From: CAYVUM01 sp964619055 | GTDB lineage: Bacteria > Pseudomonadota > Alphaproteobacteria > Rhodospirillales > Defluviicoccaceae | Length of the DNA stretch: 64,000 bases | Direction: 5' to 3' | NCBI GenBank assembly: GCA_964619055.1 | Contig: CAZUDB010000002.1 | Coordinates: 1 to 64,000 of the forward strand | Part shown: piece by piece, positions 35,862 to 45,825 of the stretch | Layout of the letters: each line of letters starts with the position of its first letter | Position numbering within the stretch: position 1 is the first letter of the stretch | Notes under the pieces: model-generated | The model's database searches: none | What the model saw: the letters and a program-made list of their open reading frames with translations, nothing else | What the model was told of the DNA's origin: nothing | Program-made: the position numbers and the translations under genes

Positions 35862-37018
35862 GACGCGCCTCCTTTGCTCGTGGCGCTCTCCCGAGTGTGG
35901 CCCGCGATGAGACCGCAGACCAACTCTGCGAGCCGATCCGCAGCGTCGGGCCGGCCAAGCGTGACGGCGGCGCCTGCGGCCTCGGCCAGTTGCTCGGGAG
36001 CGCCGAGCAAGTCCGCTAGCATGGCGGTCACCGCCTCGACCGTGAACGTGTCCTGGGGGACAAGCCAACCGCCTTTCGCGTCGGCGACGGCCTTGGCGTT
36101 GGCCGTCTGATGATCGTCGATGGCCGAAGGCAGGGGCACCAGGATCGCAGGGCGACCAATGGTCGTAAGGTCCGCGACTGTGGAGGCGCCGGCCCGAGAA
36201 ATCACCAGGTGTGCGGTGGCGAGCCGATCGGGTAGGTCGTCGTAAAACGTGGCAAGTTCGGCTGCCACGTCGGCCTCGGCATAGACCGCACGCGCGCGCT
36301 CAAGGTCTTCAGGCCGACACTGCTGGACGACGCGCAGCCTTTGGCGCATGACCGGATCAAGGCCGACGATGGCGGCGGGTACCACATCACTCATTACCCG
36401 AGCGCCCTGACTCCCGCCGAGGATCAGCAGGTTCAGGGTCTCCGTCGCGCCAAATGGGGGAAACGGTTCTGCGGCCGCCGCTTGAATCGCCGGGCGGACC
36501 GGCATCCCGGTGTGGACGACCCGGTCGCGGGCCGCGACCGGAATACGCTGGGTCGCCGTCGTCGAAACGGCGACCCGTGTGACACGCGCCGCCAGAAAAC
36601 GGTTGGCGCGGCCCAGAACGGCGTTCTGCTCGTGGATCACCGTCGCGGCCCCACTCGTCAGCCCGGCCACCATGGCCGGTATCGACGCGTAGCCGCCAAA
36701 CCCGACAACGGCCGCCGGAGACAGCGTCCCAAACAGTCGTCTGGCTTGCCAAGCGCCGAATGCCAGCGACGCCAAGGCCGTCAGACGGGCGATCGGGCTC
36801 CGGCCGGCCAAGCCCGCGGAACGCACGTGGTGCGTTTCAATGTCGCCGAACGTGGCGGCAACGCTGCTCCCGCGCTCATCGGTCACCCATGCGAGCCGAA
36901 CTCGACGGCGGCCCAGAGCATCGGCCAACGCTGCCGCCGGGAAAACATGACCGCCCGTTCCACCGGCCGTCACCACGACTAAAGGCGCTGTTTCTGGAAG
37001 GGTCAGCGGGGCGGTCAT
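35858..37018 (-). CDS. murG: MurG glycosyltransferase (lipid II synthesis)
   Basis: 386 residues, peripheral inner-membrane GT28 enzyme that adds GlcNAc to lipid I. TAGGTGGHVFPAAAL is the first glycine-rich loop, FGGYASIP the second, and ILGGSQGARV the start of the C-domain. SRAGASTVADL forms the donor pocket. Four-bp overlaps on both sides. Confidence 0.96.
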
Positions 37019-38169
37019 CGAACGCCTCCGCTGGGTGTGAGAACGAGGGGCCGGTGACCGGGGTTCTCACGCGTTAAGGCCAGGATCATGCCGAGCGCCC
37101 AGGCCAGCGCCAGGGTCGACGAGCCGCCATAGGAGATAAGGGGCAGCGGAATACCCTTCGGCGGGATTAGATGAAGGGTCGACGCCATGTTGATCAAGGC
37201 TTGCAAGCCGAATTGGGCCAAAAGCCCGCTGGCGGCGACAACGGCGAACAGATCCTCCTGGCGCAACGCGCGGGTAAAGCCGCGCAGGACCACAAAGCTG
37301 AACAGCGCCACAACCCCGAGGCAGACGACGACTCCGAACTCCTCCCCAGCAACGGCCAGAATGAAGTCGGCATGGGCGTCCGGCAGCGCTTCCTTGACTT
37401 GGCCTTCGCCGGGACCGCGGCCAAGGAGTCCGCCGGCGCGGAACGCATCCAGTGCTCGCGAAACCTGAAAGCCGTCGGAGCCGACCGCGGGATCCATGAA
37501 GTGATCGACCCGCATCCGAACATGGTCAAACGAGAAGTAGGCACCGATGCCGGTGGCGATGGCGATCAGGCCCATGATGCCGACCAGGATCAAAGGCAGG
37601 CCGATCAGGAACATCTGCACACACCATGTGCCGACGACCATGAGCGTCATGCCAACGTCCGGCTGCAGCAGCAAAACACCGGCGACGGCCGCCGTCAGCA
37701 GCGTAGCCAAGGTATAGCCCGGCACACCGGGCTGCTGGCGGCCCGCTGCGATCAGGACGGCGGCAACGACCGCAAAGGCCGGTTTCAGGGCCTCCGACGG
37801 CTGAACCGAGAAACCGCCAAGACGAAGCCAGCGGGTGGCCCCTTTGACCTCGTCGCCAATCATCAAGGTCGCTAAGGTCGCGGCCAGCGCCAAGACGAAC
37901 ACAATCGCTGCCATTCGCCTGAGCGTCCGCGGCGGCAACAGCGACGTGGCCAGCATGGTCACGATGGCCAGTGGAACAAACACGAGCTGACGGAGCACGA
38001 AGTGAAACGGATCAAGGCCGATGCGTTCGGCGACGGCCGGTGAGGCCGCGAACGCCAGCACGACGCCCAGGACTGCGATCGCGAACACCGCACTGAGTGT
38101 CCAGCGGTCGACGGTCCACCACCAGCGGGCGAGCACGCTAGTGTCCGTCCGGGCAAAGGCGGTCGTCAC
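37015..38169 (-). CDS. ftsW: Septal peptidoglycan polymerase FtsW (SEDS)
   Basis: 384 residues with about ten membrane helices. A SEDS-family glycosyltransferase that polymerises septal peptidoglycan together with FtsI. LLQPDVGMTLMV contains the catalytic Asp, and HADFILAVAGEEFG and GIPLPLISYGGSS are signature blocks. It lies between murD and murG with 4-bp overlaps. Confidence 0.95.
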   Translation of the reverse strand: MTTAFARTDTSVLARWWWTVDRWTLSAVFAIAVLGVVLAFAASPAVAERIGLDPFHFVLRQLVFVPLAIVTMLATSLLPPRTLRRMAAIVFVLALAATLATLMIGDEVKGATRWLRLGGFSVQPSEALKPAFAVVAAVLIAAGRQQPGVPGYTLATLLTAAVAGVLLLQPDVGMTLMVVGTWCVQMFLIGLPLILVGIMGLIAIATGIGAYFSFDHVRMRVDHFMDPAVGSDGFQVSRALDAFRAGGLLGRGPGEGQVKEALPDAHADFILAVAGEEFGVVVCLGVVALFSFVVLRGFTRALRQEDLFAVVAASGLLAQFGLQALINMASTLHLIPPKGIPLPLISYGGSSTLALAWALGMILALTRENPGHRPLVLTPSGGVR

Positions 38170-39599
38170 GGCCCGCCCTCCTGTGAAGCATCGTTTTGCA
38201 CGGCCAGGCGTTGAACCAACTGGCGGAAGGCGTCGCCACGGGCCTCGAAGTTTCGAAACTGATCAAAGGAGGCACAGGCCGGCGATAACAGGACCACCGC
38301 CTGTGGGTCCAATCCGGCGGGAGTTTGGCTGATCGCGGCCGTGCGTGCGCCTGTGACAGCCTTTTCCAGCGTGTGCGCCCGTGTGATCGGAACGCGTCCA
38401 TGCAGCCAGCCGGCGAACCTATCCTCGGCCTCGCCGATCAGGAAGGCGTGGCGGACGCGATCCAGATAGGGGGCCACGGCCTCGAGGCCGGCCTCCTTCG
38501 GCCGCCCGCCTGCGATCCAATAGATGTGCTCGTAGCAGGCCAGCGCACGGGCCGCGGCCTCGGGATTGGTTGCCTTGCTGTCGTTGACGAAGGTCACGCC
38601 GTTGAGCGTGCCGACGATCTCCTGACGGTGGGCGAGGCCAGGGAAGGAGGCAATAGCCTGGGCAGCAATCTCGCGTGGCACACCGGCGGCGCGGACGGCG
38701 GCAAACGCCGCGGCGGCATTCTGGGCGTTGTGGTCGCCGGGCAACGCGGCGGCCGTATCCAAGTCCAGCACCGCAACCGGTCCACTGGGGTCAACAGCGT
38801 CAAACAGCACGGCGCCCTGCACGAACGCGCCCACCTCCACGTTGGTTCGACCGGAAATCGTCAGCACCTGCGAGCCGTTGGTCCGCGCCGCCATATCATC
38901 GGCGATGCTGCGGGCCAGTGGATCGTCAATGCCAATGACGGCTGTCGCTCGCGGCGATTGGCGGGCGAAAATCCGGCGTTTGGCGCCGATATAGCCCTCC
39001 AGCCCGCCGTGGCGATCTAGATGATCGGAACTGACATTCAGGAGGATGGCGACGAAACAGTCGAGGGAGGGCGTCAGATCCAGTTGAAACGAGGACAACT
39101 CCAACACGTAAAGCCCGTCTGGGCCGAGCGGATCCAGGGCCAGGACTGGCGTGCCGATGTTGCCGCCCATCTGGTGCGGCCGATCCGCCGTGGCCAGGAT
39201 GTGCGCGATCAGCGCCGTCGACGTCGACTTCCCGTTCGTGCCGGTGATACCAATGATGTGGGCATTCGGCATGGCACGGCAAAACAACTCCACATCGCCG
39301 ATGACCGGACAGTCATCACGGTTGGCCTGTTCCACGACCGGGTGCGGTGCGGGGAAATAGAGGGGAATTCCGGGGCTTAAAACCAACCCATAGGCACGGT
39401 CCAGAGCCCACTTGACCGGGTCCTCGAAGGACACAGAAGCCGGCAGCTGCTCGATTGCGGTCGTCCGAGCCTCCCGGTTATCGTCCCAGGCCCAGACCTC
39501 GAAGCCGGCAGCGACCAGCGCCGTTACGGTGGCGCAACCACTGCGGCCGAGACCGAGGACGCCAATGGGCTGTTGCGGAAGGGACGACAGGTCGATCAT
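38166..39599 (-). CDS. murD: UDP-N-acetylmuramoylalanine--D-glutamate ligase
   Basis: 477 residues. Adds D-Glu to UDP-MurNAc-L-Ala. VLGLGRSGCATVTAL is the N-terminal nucleotide-like motif, ITGTNGKSTSTALI the ATP loop, and LNVSSDHLDRHGG and NDSKATNPEAAARAL are family blocks. Four-bp overlap with ftsW and a 10-bp gap after mraY. Confidence 0.96.
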   Translation of the reverse strand: MIDLSSLPQQPIGVLGLGRSGCATVTALVAAGFEVWAWDDNREARTTAIEQLPASVSFEDPVKWALDRAYGLVLSPGIPLYFPAPHPVVEQANRDDCPVIGDVELFCRAMPNAHIIGITGTNGKSTSTALIAHILATADRPHQMGGNIGTPVLALDPLGPDGLYVLELSSFQLDLTPSLDCFVAILLNVSSDHLDRHGGLEGYIGAKRRIFARQSPRATAVIGIDDPLARSIADDMAARTNGSQVLTISGRTNVEVGAFVQGAVLFDAVDPSGPVAVLDLDTAAALPGDHNAQNAAAAFAAVRAAGVPREIAAQAIASFPGLAHRQEIVGTLNGVTFVNDSKATNPEAAARALACYEHIYWIAGGRPKEAGLEAVAPYLDRVRHAFLIGEAEDRFAGWLHGRVPITRAHTLEKAVTGARTAAISQTPAGLDPQAVVLLSPACASFDQFRNFEARGDAFRQLVQRLAVQNDASQEGGP

Positions 39600-39609
39600 G
39601 ACACCTCCA

Positions 39610-40698
39610 TCAACGCAACTTCAGCGTCGACAGCCCGGCGAGTGCCAGGATTGAGGCAATGATCCAAAACCGGATGACGATGGTCGGTTCGTGCCATCCC
39701 TTCTTTTCGAAGTGGTGGTGCAGCGGGGCCATCCGGAACACACGCTTGCCCGTGAGCTTGTAGGACGCCACCTGCACAATCACGGATACCGCTTCCAGCA
39801 CGAACAGGCCACCAACGACGGCCAGCACGATTTCGTGCTTGACGATGACAGCGACGCTGCCGAGCGCACCACCCAGCGACAGGGAGCCCGTGTCGCCCAT
39901 GAACACTTTTGCTGGTGGCGCATTGAACCATAGGAAGCCGAGTCCGGCGCCGACGAGGGCGCCACAGAATACCGCCAATTCACCACTGCCCGGGACCGAG
40001 TGAAGCTGCAGGTAGTTCGCGAACACGGCATTGCCGACCAGATAGGCAATCAACGCGAACACGCCGGCGGCGATCATGGTCGGTACGATGGCCAATCCGT
40101 CCAGGCCATCCGTCAGGTTGACGGCGTTGGACGTTCCCACCATCACGAGGGTCGCAAAGATCAGGAACGCCCAGCCAAGATCGATGAGCACGTTCTTGAA
40201 AAACGGCACCGCCAGCATGTCTTGCAGCGGCTCCGGCGTGAGTTGGGTAATGGCTGCTGCCGCAAGCACCGCCACCAGAGCTTGGCATAGCAGCTTCATG
40301 CGTCCGGCCAGTCCACGGCTGTTCTTCAGGGCGACCTTTCGATAGTCGTCGGCGAATCCGACAGCGCCGTAGGTGACGGTGACCAGCAGTGCGATCCAGA
40401 CGAAGCCATTGGTCAGGTCGGCCCACAAGAGTGTCGAGCCGACCAGTGCGACGAGGATCAGAACCCCGCCCATTGTCGGCGTGCCGCGTTTGGTTAGCAG
40501 GTGGCTTTCCGGTCCGTCCTCGCGTATCGGCTGGCCCCCGCTCTGGCGCGAGCGCAGCTGGCGGATCAACCAGGGCCCCAGCACGAAGCTGATCACCAGG
40601 GCCGTGACCACCGCACCTCCGGTCCGAAACGTCAGGTAGCGAAAGACGTTGAAGACGGCAAACTCATCGGCCAACGGGAACAGGAGCAGGTAAAGCAT
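39610..40698 (-). CDS. mraY: Phospho-N-acetylmuramoyl-pentapeptide transferase
   Basis: 362 residues, about ten membrane helices. It transfers phospho-MurNAc-pentapeptide to undecaprenyl phosphate, forming lipid I. GFADDYRKV, NAVNLTDGLDGLA and KVFMGDTGSLSLGGALG contain the conserved Asp residues; APLHHHFEKKGW holds the His cluster. The ATG at 40698 follows the murF stop by one base, with GGAGAC upstream. Confidence 0.97.
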   Translation of the reverse strand: MLYLLLFPLADEFAVFNVFRYLTFRTGGAVVTALVISFVLGPWLIRQLRSRQSGGQPIREDGPESHLLTKRGTPTMGGVLILVALVGSTLLWADLTNGFVWIALLVTVTYGAVGFADDYRKVALKNSRGLAGRMKLLCQALVAVLAAAAITQLTPEPLQDMLAVPFFKNVLIDLGWAFLIFATLVMVGTSNAVNLTDGLDGLAIVPTMIAAGVFALIAYLVGNAVFANYLQLHSVPGSGELAVFCGALVGAGLGFLWFNAPPAKVFMGDTGSLSLGGALGSVAVIVKHEIVLAVVGGLFVLEAVSVIVQVASYKLTGKRVFRMAPLHHHFEKKGWHEPTIVIRFWIIASILALAGLSTLKLR

Positions 40699-40699
40699 G

Positions 40700-42136
40700 T
40701 CAGTCTCCGTTGGCCACCGGGCGACGATCGTCGTTGAGGGCGGTGAGCGCGTCGACGACCAGACCCATGCGACTGCCGGCGGACCCTTTGACCACGACGA
40801 CGTCACCGGCCTGCATCATTGCGGGGAGAAGTGCCGCCAACTCGGCTGACGTGGCGGCGTGCTGGCCGCGGCGTTCATCGGGCAGGGCGGCATGGAGCTC
40901 CGCCATCAGCGGGCCTGCAGTGAATACCAGATCAAAGCCGGCATCGAGCAACAGGTCCGCGAGCCGGGTATGTTCCCAAACTTCTGCTTCGCCCAATTCC
41001 AGCATGTCGCCGAGGGCAGCGATCCGACGGCCGCCGTTTACGGTCGGCATCGTGGCAGCCGTAGCAAAGGCAGCGGCCATGGAGGTGGGGCTTGCATTGT
41101 AGCTGTCGTCGATAAGCGTTAACGAGCCGCCGCCGACTGAGATGGCATGACGCTGACCACGCCCCTTGCTGACGGTGAGGTCGGTTAGTGCGGCTGCGGC
41201 CGACGGGACGTCAGCGCCAAGGACAAACGTCACAGCCAGCACGCAAAGGCTATTAATGATCCAATGGGGGCCGGGCGCACCGACGCGATAGGTCTGGGCC
41301 TGCCCGCCGATCTCGGCTGACACCGTCGAGCCTTCGGCGTCACTTGCGGCTTCGATCAACTGTGCGCCGGACGCCGGGGCCTCGCGTCCGAAGCCGAAAA
41401 TGCGGTCGATACCAGCCGCGGCGGCCGCCGCCTCGAGACGACGAATGTGCTCGTTATCGAAGTTGAGGACGGCGGCACCGCCGGGCACGACCCCTGCAAA
41501 AATCTCGGCCTTCGCGTCGGCAATGGCTTCCACGGAGGCGAAGTTGCCGATGTGGACCGCAGCCACGGTGGTGATCACCGCGACGTGAGGGCGAACCAAA
41601 CGGGAGAGGGGGGTGATTTCGCCCGCGTGGTTCATCCCGATCTCCAGGACCGCGAAATCCGTGTCGCGCGGCAGTCGTGCCAAGCTTAGCGGGACACCCC
41701 AGTGGTTGTTCAAGTTGCCGCGGTTGGCGGCAACGCGGCCCTGATCGGCCAAAACCGCTTGTAGCGCTTCCTTAACGCCGGTCTTGCCGACGCTGCCCGT
41801 GACCGCGATGACCTGACCACGCAGGCGGGAGCGGGCCGCCTTGCCCAGGCCGTGAAGGCCCGAAAACGTATCTGCCACGCGCAGCAACGGTGCCCCTGAA
41901 GGCAGCCCTGAAACGTCCCGATGGACCATAGCCGCTGCGGCGCCCCGTTCCAGGGCGGCGAGGACGAAATCGTGCCCGTCATGATTGGGGCCGGCGAGCG
42001 CGACAAACAGATCTCCCGGTGCAATCGAGCGACTGTCGATAGAAACTCCGGTTGCGGTCCATGTTCGCTCCGTCCGTCCTGCCGTCGCGTTTGCCGCTTC
42101 ATCGGATGTCCACAAGTTCATGCCTGCCGTTGTCAT
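40700..42136 (-). CDS. murF: UDP-MurNAc-tripeptide--D-Ala-D-Ala ligase
   Basis: 478 residues. Adds the D-Ala-D-Ala dipeptide made by Ddl. TGSVGKTGVKEAL is the ATP loop, EIGMNHAGEI and DDSYNASPTSMAAA are MurF signatures. It begins within the last codons of murE (4-bp overlap). Confidence 0.96.
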   Translation of the reverse strand: MTTAGMNLWTSDEAANATAGRTERTWTATGVSIDSRSIAPGDLFVALAGPNHDGHDFVLAALERGAAAAMVHRDVSGLPSGAPLLRVADTFSGLHGLGKAARSRLRGQVIAVTGSVGKTGVKEALQAVLADQGRVAANRGNLNNHWGVPLSLARLPRDTDFAVLEIGMNHAGEITPLSRLVRPHVAVITTVAAVHIGNFASVEAIADAKAEIFAGVVPGGAAVLNFDNEHIRRLEAAAAAAGIDRIFGFGREAPASGAQLIEAASDAEGSTVSAEIGGQAQTYRVGAPGPHWIINSLCVLAVTFVLGADVPSAAAALTDLTVSKGRGQRHAISVGGGSLTLIDDSYNASPTSMAAAFATAATMPTVNGGRRIAALGDMLELGEAEVWEHTRLADLLLDAGFDLVFTAGPLMAELHAALPDERRGQHAATSAELAALLPAMMQAGDVVVVKGSAGSRMGLVVDALTALNDDRRPVANGD

Positions 42137-43632
42137 CGCGCGGCCTCCGCGACCAAGCGGCGCGTCTCGGCGGCGTCGTCGAAGGGGAGGACCTGATCGC
42201 CGACAATCTGACCGGTCTCATGGCCCTTGCCGGCGACAACCAGCAGGTCGCCCGCGCGAAGGGCGTCGATGGCGTGGGCAATAGCTTGAGACCTGTCGGC
42301 GATCTCCAGGGCGCTGGGGCAGGCGGCGAGAATCTGGCGACGGATTGTCCCGGCGTCCTCGGTGCGCGGATTGTCGTCGGTAACGATGCAAGCGTCAGCC
42401 AGCGCCGCCGCGATGGCGCCCATCTCCGGACGCTTGCCCGCGTCGCGATCACCCCCGCACCCGAACACGACCGACAACCGGCCGGCGGTATGCGGGCGAA
42501 GCGCCGTCAACACTGTCGCCAGCGCATCGGGGGTGTGGGCATAGTCAACATAGACGGCAGCACCGTTGGCCAGCACGGCCGTCCGCTCGACCCTGCCCGG
42601 AACTGGAGCCAGCGACGGTAAGGTTGCCGTCGCCTCCGGCGGCTTGGCCCCGGTCGCCAGCGCCAGCGCGAGTGCACAGAGGACGTTCGAGACTTGAAAG
42701 TCCCCTACCAGCGGCACTGTCACCGTCGTGGTATGGTCAAGGACCCGCAGGTCCAACGCTTGGCCTTCCGGGCCCGGTCGGGCCGCCGTAGCGCGAACGT
42801 GAGTGCCATGCCATCCGTAGCTCAGTACGGATAGCCCCCGCTCGGTCGCCGACGCAGCGAAGGGGAGCGCGTGCTCGCTGTCGGCGTTCACGACACACCC
42901 GCCATCGTCGGCGAGCAGCTCGCGGACTAGACGCAGCTTGGCGTCGCGGTAGGCCGTCATGGTACCGTGGTAGTCCAAGTGATCCCTGGACAGGTTGGTG
43001 AAGGCCGCCGCTTTGATCAGGACACCATCCAGGCGGTACTGATCAAGTCCGTGGCTGGACGCCTCCAGGGCGAGATGATCGACGCCGCATTCGGCAAGTT
43101 GCGCGAGCGTGGCGTGGAGAGACACGGGATCGGGCGTCGTCAGGCTGCCGCGGATGTCCATATCCGGCGCCTGTATCCCAAGCGTACCGAGGCCGGCGGA
43201 ACGATGGCCGAGCAGGCTCCAGATCTGACGCAGGAGCCACACCACGGAGGTCTTACCATTCGTGCCCGTAACGGCGGCGACGGTTGCAGGCTGCCGCTTG
43301 TAAAACCGCGCGGCCATTAGCGCCAGCCGGCGTCTGGGCTCGGTGTCTTCGATGATGGGGACGGTGAGCCCAGGTGGGCAAACCGTCCCCTTTGACGTCA
43401 GCACCGCTGCGGCGCCGCGTGAAACGGCATCGGAAATGAAAGCCCGCCCGTCATGGTGGGTGCCGGGCAATGCCGCGAACAGCCAACCCGGGCGAACCGC
43501 GCGAGAATCGGCTGTTAGCCCGGCCACATCGACGCTGACGTCATGACTCAGAGTTGCCTTGCCATCCGCGATGGCAAATTCCTCATCTTGCAGCAGCTCA
43601 CTCAAATCCAACCCGTCGCCCCCTGGTGTCAT
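42133..43632 (-). CDS. murE: UDP-MurNAc-dipeptide--meso-diaminopimelate ligase
   Basis: 499 residues. TGTNGKTSVVWLL is the ATP loop, TTPDPVSLHATLAQL and SRDHLDYHGTM are family blocks, and DDNPRTED contains the DNPR motif linked to meso-diaminopimelate specificity. The start at 43632 is 35 bp inside the ftsI coding end and has only a weak AGG ribosome site; coupling to ftsI translation is likely. The longer frame to 43767 is rejected. Confidence 0.95.
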   Translation of the reverse strand: MTPGGDGLDLSELLQDEEFAIADGKATLSHDVSVDVAGLTADSRAVRPGWLFAALPGTHHDGRAFISDAVSRGAAAVLTSKGTVCPPGLTVPIIEDTEPRRRLALMAARFYKRQPATVAAVTGTNGKTSVVWLLRQIWSLLGHRSAGLGTLGIQAPDMDIRGSLTTPDPVSLHATLAQLAECGVDHLALEASSHGLDQYRLDGVLIKAAAFTNLSRDHLDYHGTMTAYRDAKLRLVRELLADDGGCVVNADSEHALPFAASATERGLSVLSYGWHGTHVRATAARPGPEGQALDLRVLDHTTTVTVPLVGDFQVSNVLCALALALATGAKPPEATATLPSLAPVPGRVERTAVLANGAAVYVDYAHTPDALATVLTALRPHTAGRLSVVFGCGGDRDAGKRPEMGAIAAALADACIVTDDNPRTEDAGTIRRQILAACPSALEIADRSQAIAHAIDALRAGDLLVVAGKGHETGQIVGDQVLPFDDAAETRRLVAEAAR

Positions 43633-45412
43633 TGATCGCCTGCTGCATGGACACCAGCACGGGGCGCTTGCGCGCGTTGGTCCGCGGACTGTTACGAGCC
43701 TCCAAGAGATCGGAGGCCGCCGGCTCAACACCCAACAGGGGCGCGATCCGAGCGCTGATGCTGCCAACCAACGGTGCTGCGACCCAGCCGCCGGTGGCGT
43801 AGTTATGGGTTTCTTTGGTTCCCTTGGGTTCGTCGAGCAGCGCCATCACCACGTAACGCGGAGCATCGATGGGAAACACGCCGATGAACGACGAAATCCG
43901 GGCGTCGCGGCGGTAGCGCCCACCCACCTGCTTTTCCGCAGTGCCTGTTTTGCCGCCCAGCCGAAGCCCGACGATATCGGCTTTGCGGCCGGTGCCGCGC
44001 AGCACGACAAGGCGCATCAAGGCCCGCACCTGCTCGGACGTGGACGGCTGGAACACGCGTCGGCCGGGCTCCGGCTCGACAGATGTCATCGAGGCTTCCT
44101 GAAGGTAGGCCGACACCGGCGCCCGCCGCTGGATCAACGTGGGGTCGCGAAATACACCGCCGTTGGCCACCGCGGCGAAGGCCGCCGTGAGTTGAAGCGG
44201 GCTGACCGCGATGCCGTGTCCGAATCCAATTGTCATCGTGTTGACGTCACGCCAGGTCTTGGGGACAAGGGGTTCACCAACCTCCGGCAGTTCCACTGCG
44301 GCCGGCGTTAACAAACCAAGATCACCAAGGTACTTGCGCTGGAGGGAGGAGCCCACGTCAAGGGCCATATGTGCGGCGCCAATATTCGATGAATGAACAA
44401 GGATTTCCGGAACCGACAACCACTTGTTCTGTGCGTGGAAGTCTCGGATACTATATCTTGAGACGCGAATCGGACGGCTCGCGTCATAGCCGCTCTCGAG
44501 CGACGTGACGCCGCTGTCGAGTGCCATGGCGGCCGTCAGCACCTTGAAGGTGGAACCGAGTTCGTAGACACCCTGAGCCGCGCGATTGAAGCGGGTGTCG
44601 TCAGGCGCATCCCCCGGCGCGTTGGGATCGAAGTCTGGCAGAGAGACCATGGCCATCACGGCGCCGGTACGGGCATCTAGCACGATGCCGGTGCCGCCGA
44701 TAGCGCGAAACATTTTGACGGCTGCCGCCAGTTCCGCGCGAACGATGCTCTGGATTCGAATGTCGAGCGTCAAGGGCAAGGCATGCCCATTTGCCAGGGA
44801 GGAGCCAAACATTCGCTCCACACCGGCAAGGCCGGTGTTGTCCACGTCGCAGAAGCCGAGGATATGGGCGGCCAGCGATCCTTGCGGATAGACCCGCCGT
44901 TCATCGGCCTGAAAGGCGATTCCCGGCAGGCCCAGGCGGTTGACGGCGAACTGCTCTTTGGGCGTGAGGTGACGCTTTATGTAGACAAACCGGCCCTGCC
45001 CCCGCAACCGCTCGGCCAGGACCGACCGGTCAACGCCAGTGAGCACCCGAACCAAAGCGTCTGCCGCTTCATCGGCATCCAGGACTTCCTCCGGGTCCGC
45101 ATACAGCGAGGCGGTCGGCAGGCTGGTGGCCAGGACAATGCCATTGCGATCAAGAATGTCGGCACGGATCATGCCGCCGCTTTCGGCATGGCCAGCCCTG
45201 GGATGTTCGAGCGGCCCGTCAATCGTTACCTCGATCAGTCGTCCGGCAACGACCAGGAACGCCATGGCGAACACCATGCCGACCACGAGCAGTCGGCTGC
45301 GGGCCACGTCCAACGCCTTGGCGCGCAGTCCGTCGAGCCGAATGGCCTGGCGCTGGCCGCTGGACTGAAGGGATGGCGCCGGGTGGAACGCGTCGGGCGT
45401 TGGTCTCGTCAT
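43598..45412 (-). CDS. ftsI: Penicillin-binding protein 3 (FtsI), septal transpeptidase
   Basis: 604 residues. Cytoplasmic tail, membrane helix (about 40-60), PBP dimer domain, and transpeptidase domain with SxxK at 287-290 (GSTFK), SxN at 341-343 (SSN) and KTG at 487-489 (GGKTGTAEK). Monofunctional class B enzyme working with FtsW. Four-bp overlap with ftsL. Confidence 0.95.
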   Translation of the reverse strand: MTRPTPDAFHPAPSLQSSGQRQAIRLDGLRAKALDVARSRLLVVGMVFAMAFLVVAGRLIEVTIDGPLEHPRAGHAESGGMIRADILDRNGIVLATSLPTASLYADPEEVLDADEAADALVRVLTGVDRSVLAERLRGQGRFVYIKRHLTPKEQFAVNRLGLPGIAFQADERRVYPQGSLAAHILGFCDVDNTGLAGVERMFGSSLANGHALPLTLDIRIQSIVRAELAAAVKMFRAIGGTGIVLDARTGAVMAMVSLPDFDPNAPGDAPDDTRFNRAAQGVYELGSTFKVLTAAMALDSGVTSLESGYDASRPIRVSRYSIRDFHAQNKWLSVPEILVHSSNIGAAHMALDVGSSLQRKYLGDLGLLTPAAVELPEVGEPLVPKTWRDVNTMTIGFGHGIAVSPLQLTAAFAAVANGGVFRDPTLIQRRAPVSAYLQEASMTSVEPEPGRRVFQPSTSEQVRALMRLVVLRGTGRKADIVGLRLGGKTGTAEKQVGGRYRRDARISSFIGVFPIDAPRYVVMALLDEPKGTKETHNYATGGWVAAPLVGSISARIAPLLGVEPAASDLLEARNSPRTNARKRPVLVSMQQAINDTRGRRVGFE

Positions 45413-45825
45413 TGATCCGATCTCCGATATGCGGCCGACCGCGCCGGTTCGGCGGTGGAGCGTGGTGGCCCGGCCAGGGGAATCCGTGGGTCGGATTCGG
45501 CTAGGGGTCCTTCGGCTTCGATCTCGGCCTCGACCGGCGGCACGAGGGCATAGAACGAGGCCACTTGGTCAGGGCGGATGGGTTGCAGATCCAGATGGAG
45601 ACGGGCCAGTCGGCGAAGCCGGTCCGGATCATTCAGGTGGGTCCATTCGGCACGCAGCACATGGATGGCCCGTCGCTCGCTTAACACTGCCGCTTCAAGA
45701 GCATCGGCGCGGTCGGCAAGACCCTGCACCGCTGCCTTTACAGAAAATAGAATGGCGGCGAGCGCGATGGCGACGACCACGAACAGAGCGGTCGTTCTGC
45801 GCACCAACGTCGTCCAGGCGCTCAT
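45409..45825 (-). CDS. ftsL: Cell division protein FtsL-like
   Basis: 138 residues. A membrane helix (about 12-33) is followed by a short coiled coil ending in AEWTHLNDPDRLRRLAR, the usual FtsL block, and then a Pro/Glu-rich tail. Expected to pair with FtsB and FtsQ. The ATG at 45825 has GGAGG upstream and overlaps the rsmH stop by 4 bp. Sequence of the family is weakly conserved, so position is part of the evidence. Confidence 0.88.
   Translation of the reverse strand: MSAWTTLVRRTTALFVVVAIALAAILFSVKAAVQGLADRADALEAAVLSERRAIHVLRAEWTHLNDPDRLRRLARLHLDLQPIRPDQVASFYALVPPVEAEIEAEGPLAESDPRIPLAGPPRSTAEPARSAAYRRSDQ

Noticed and set aside
35862..36068. Upstream extension of murC
   Set aside because: The extra 69 residues lie inside murG, are Arg-rich and unlike MurC; a strong AAAGGAGG serves the ATG at 35861.
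42400..43760. Possible second copy of murE in the upstream extension to 43767
   Set aside because: The added 45 residues are a shadow of the ftsI end and have no ribosome site.
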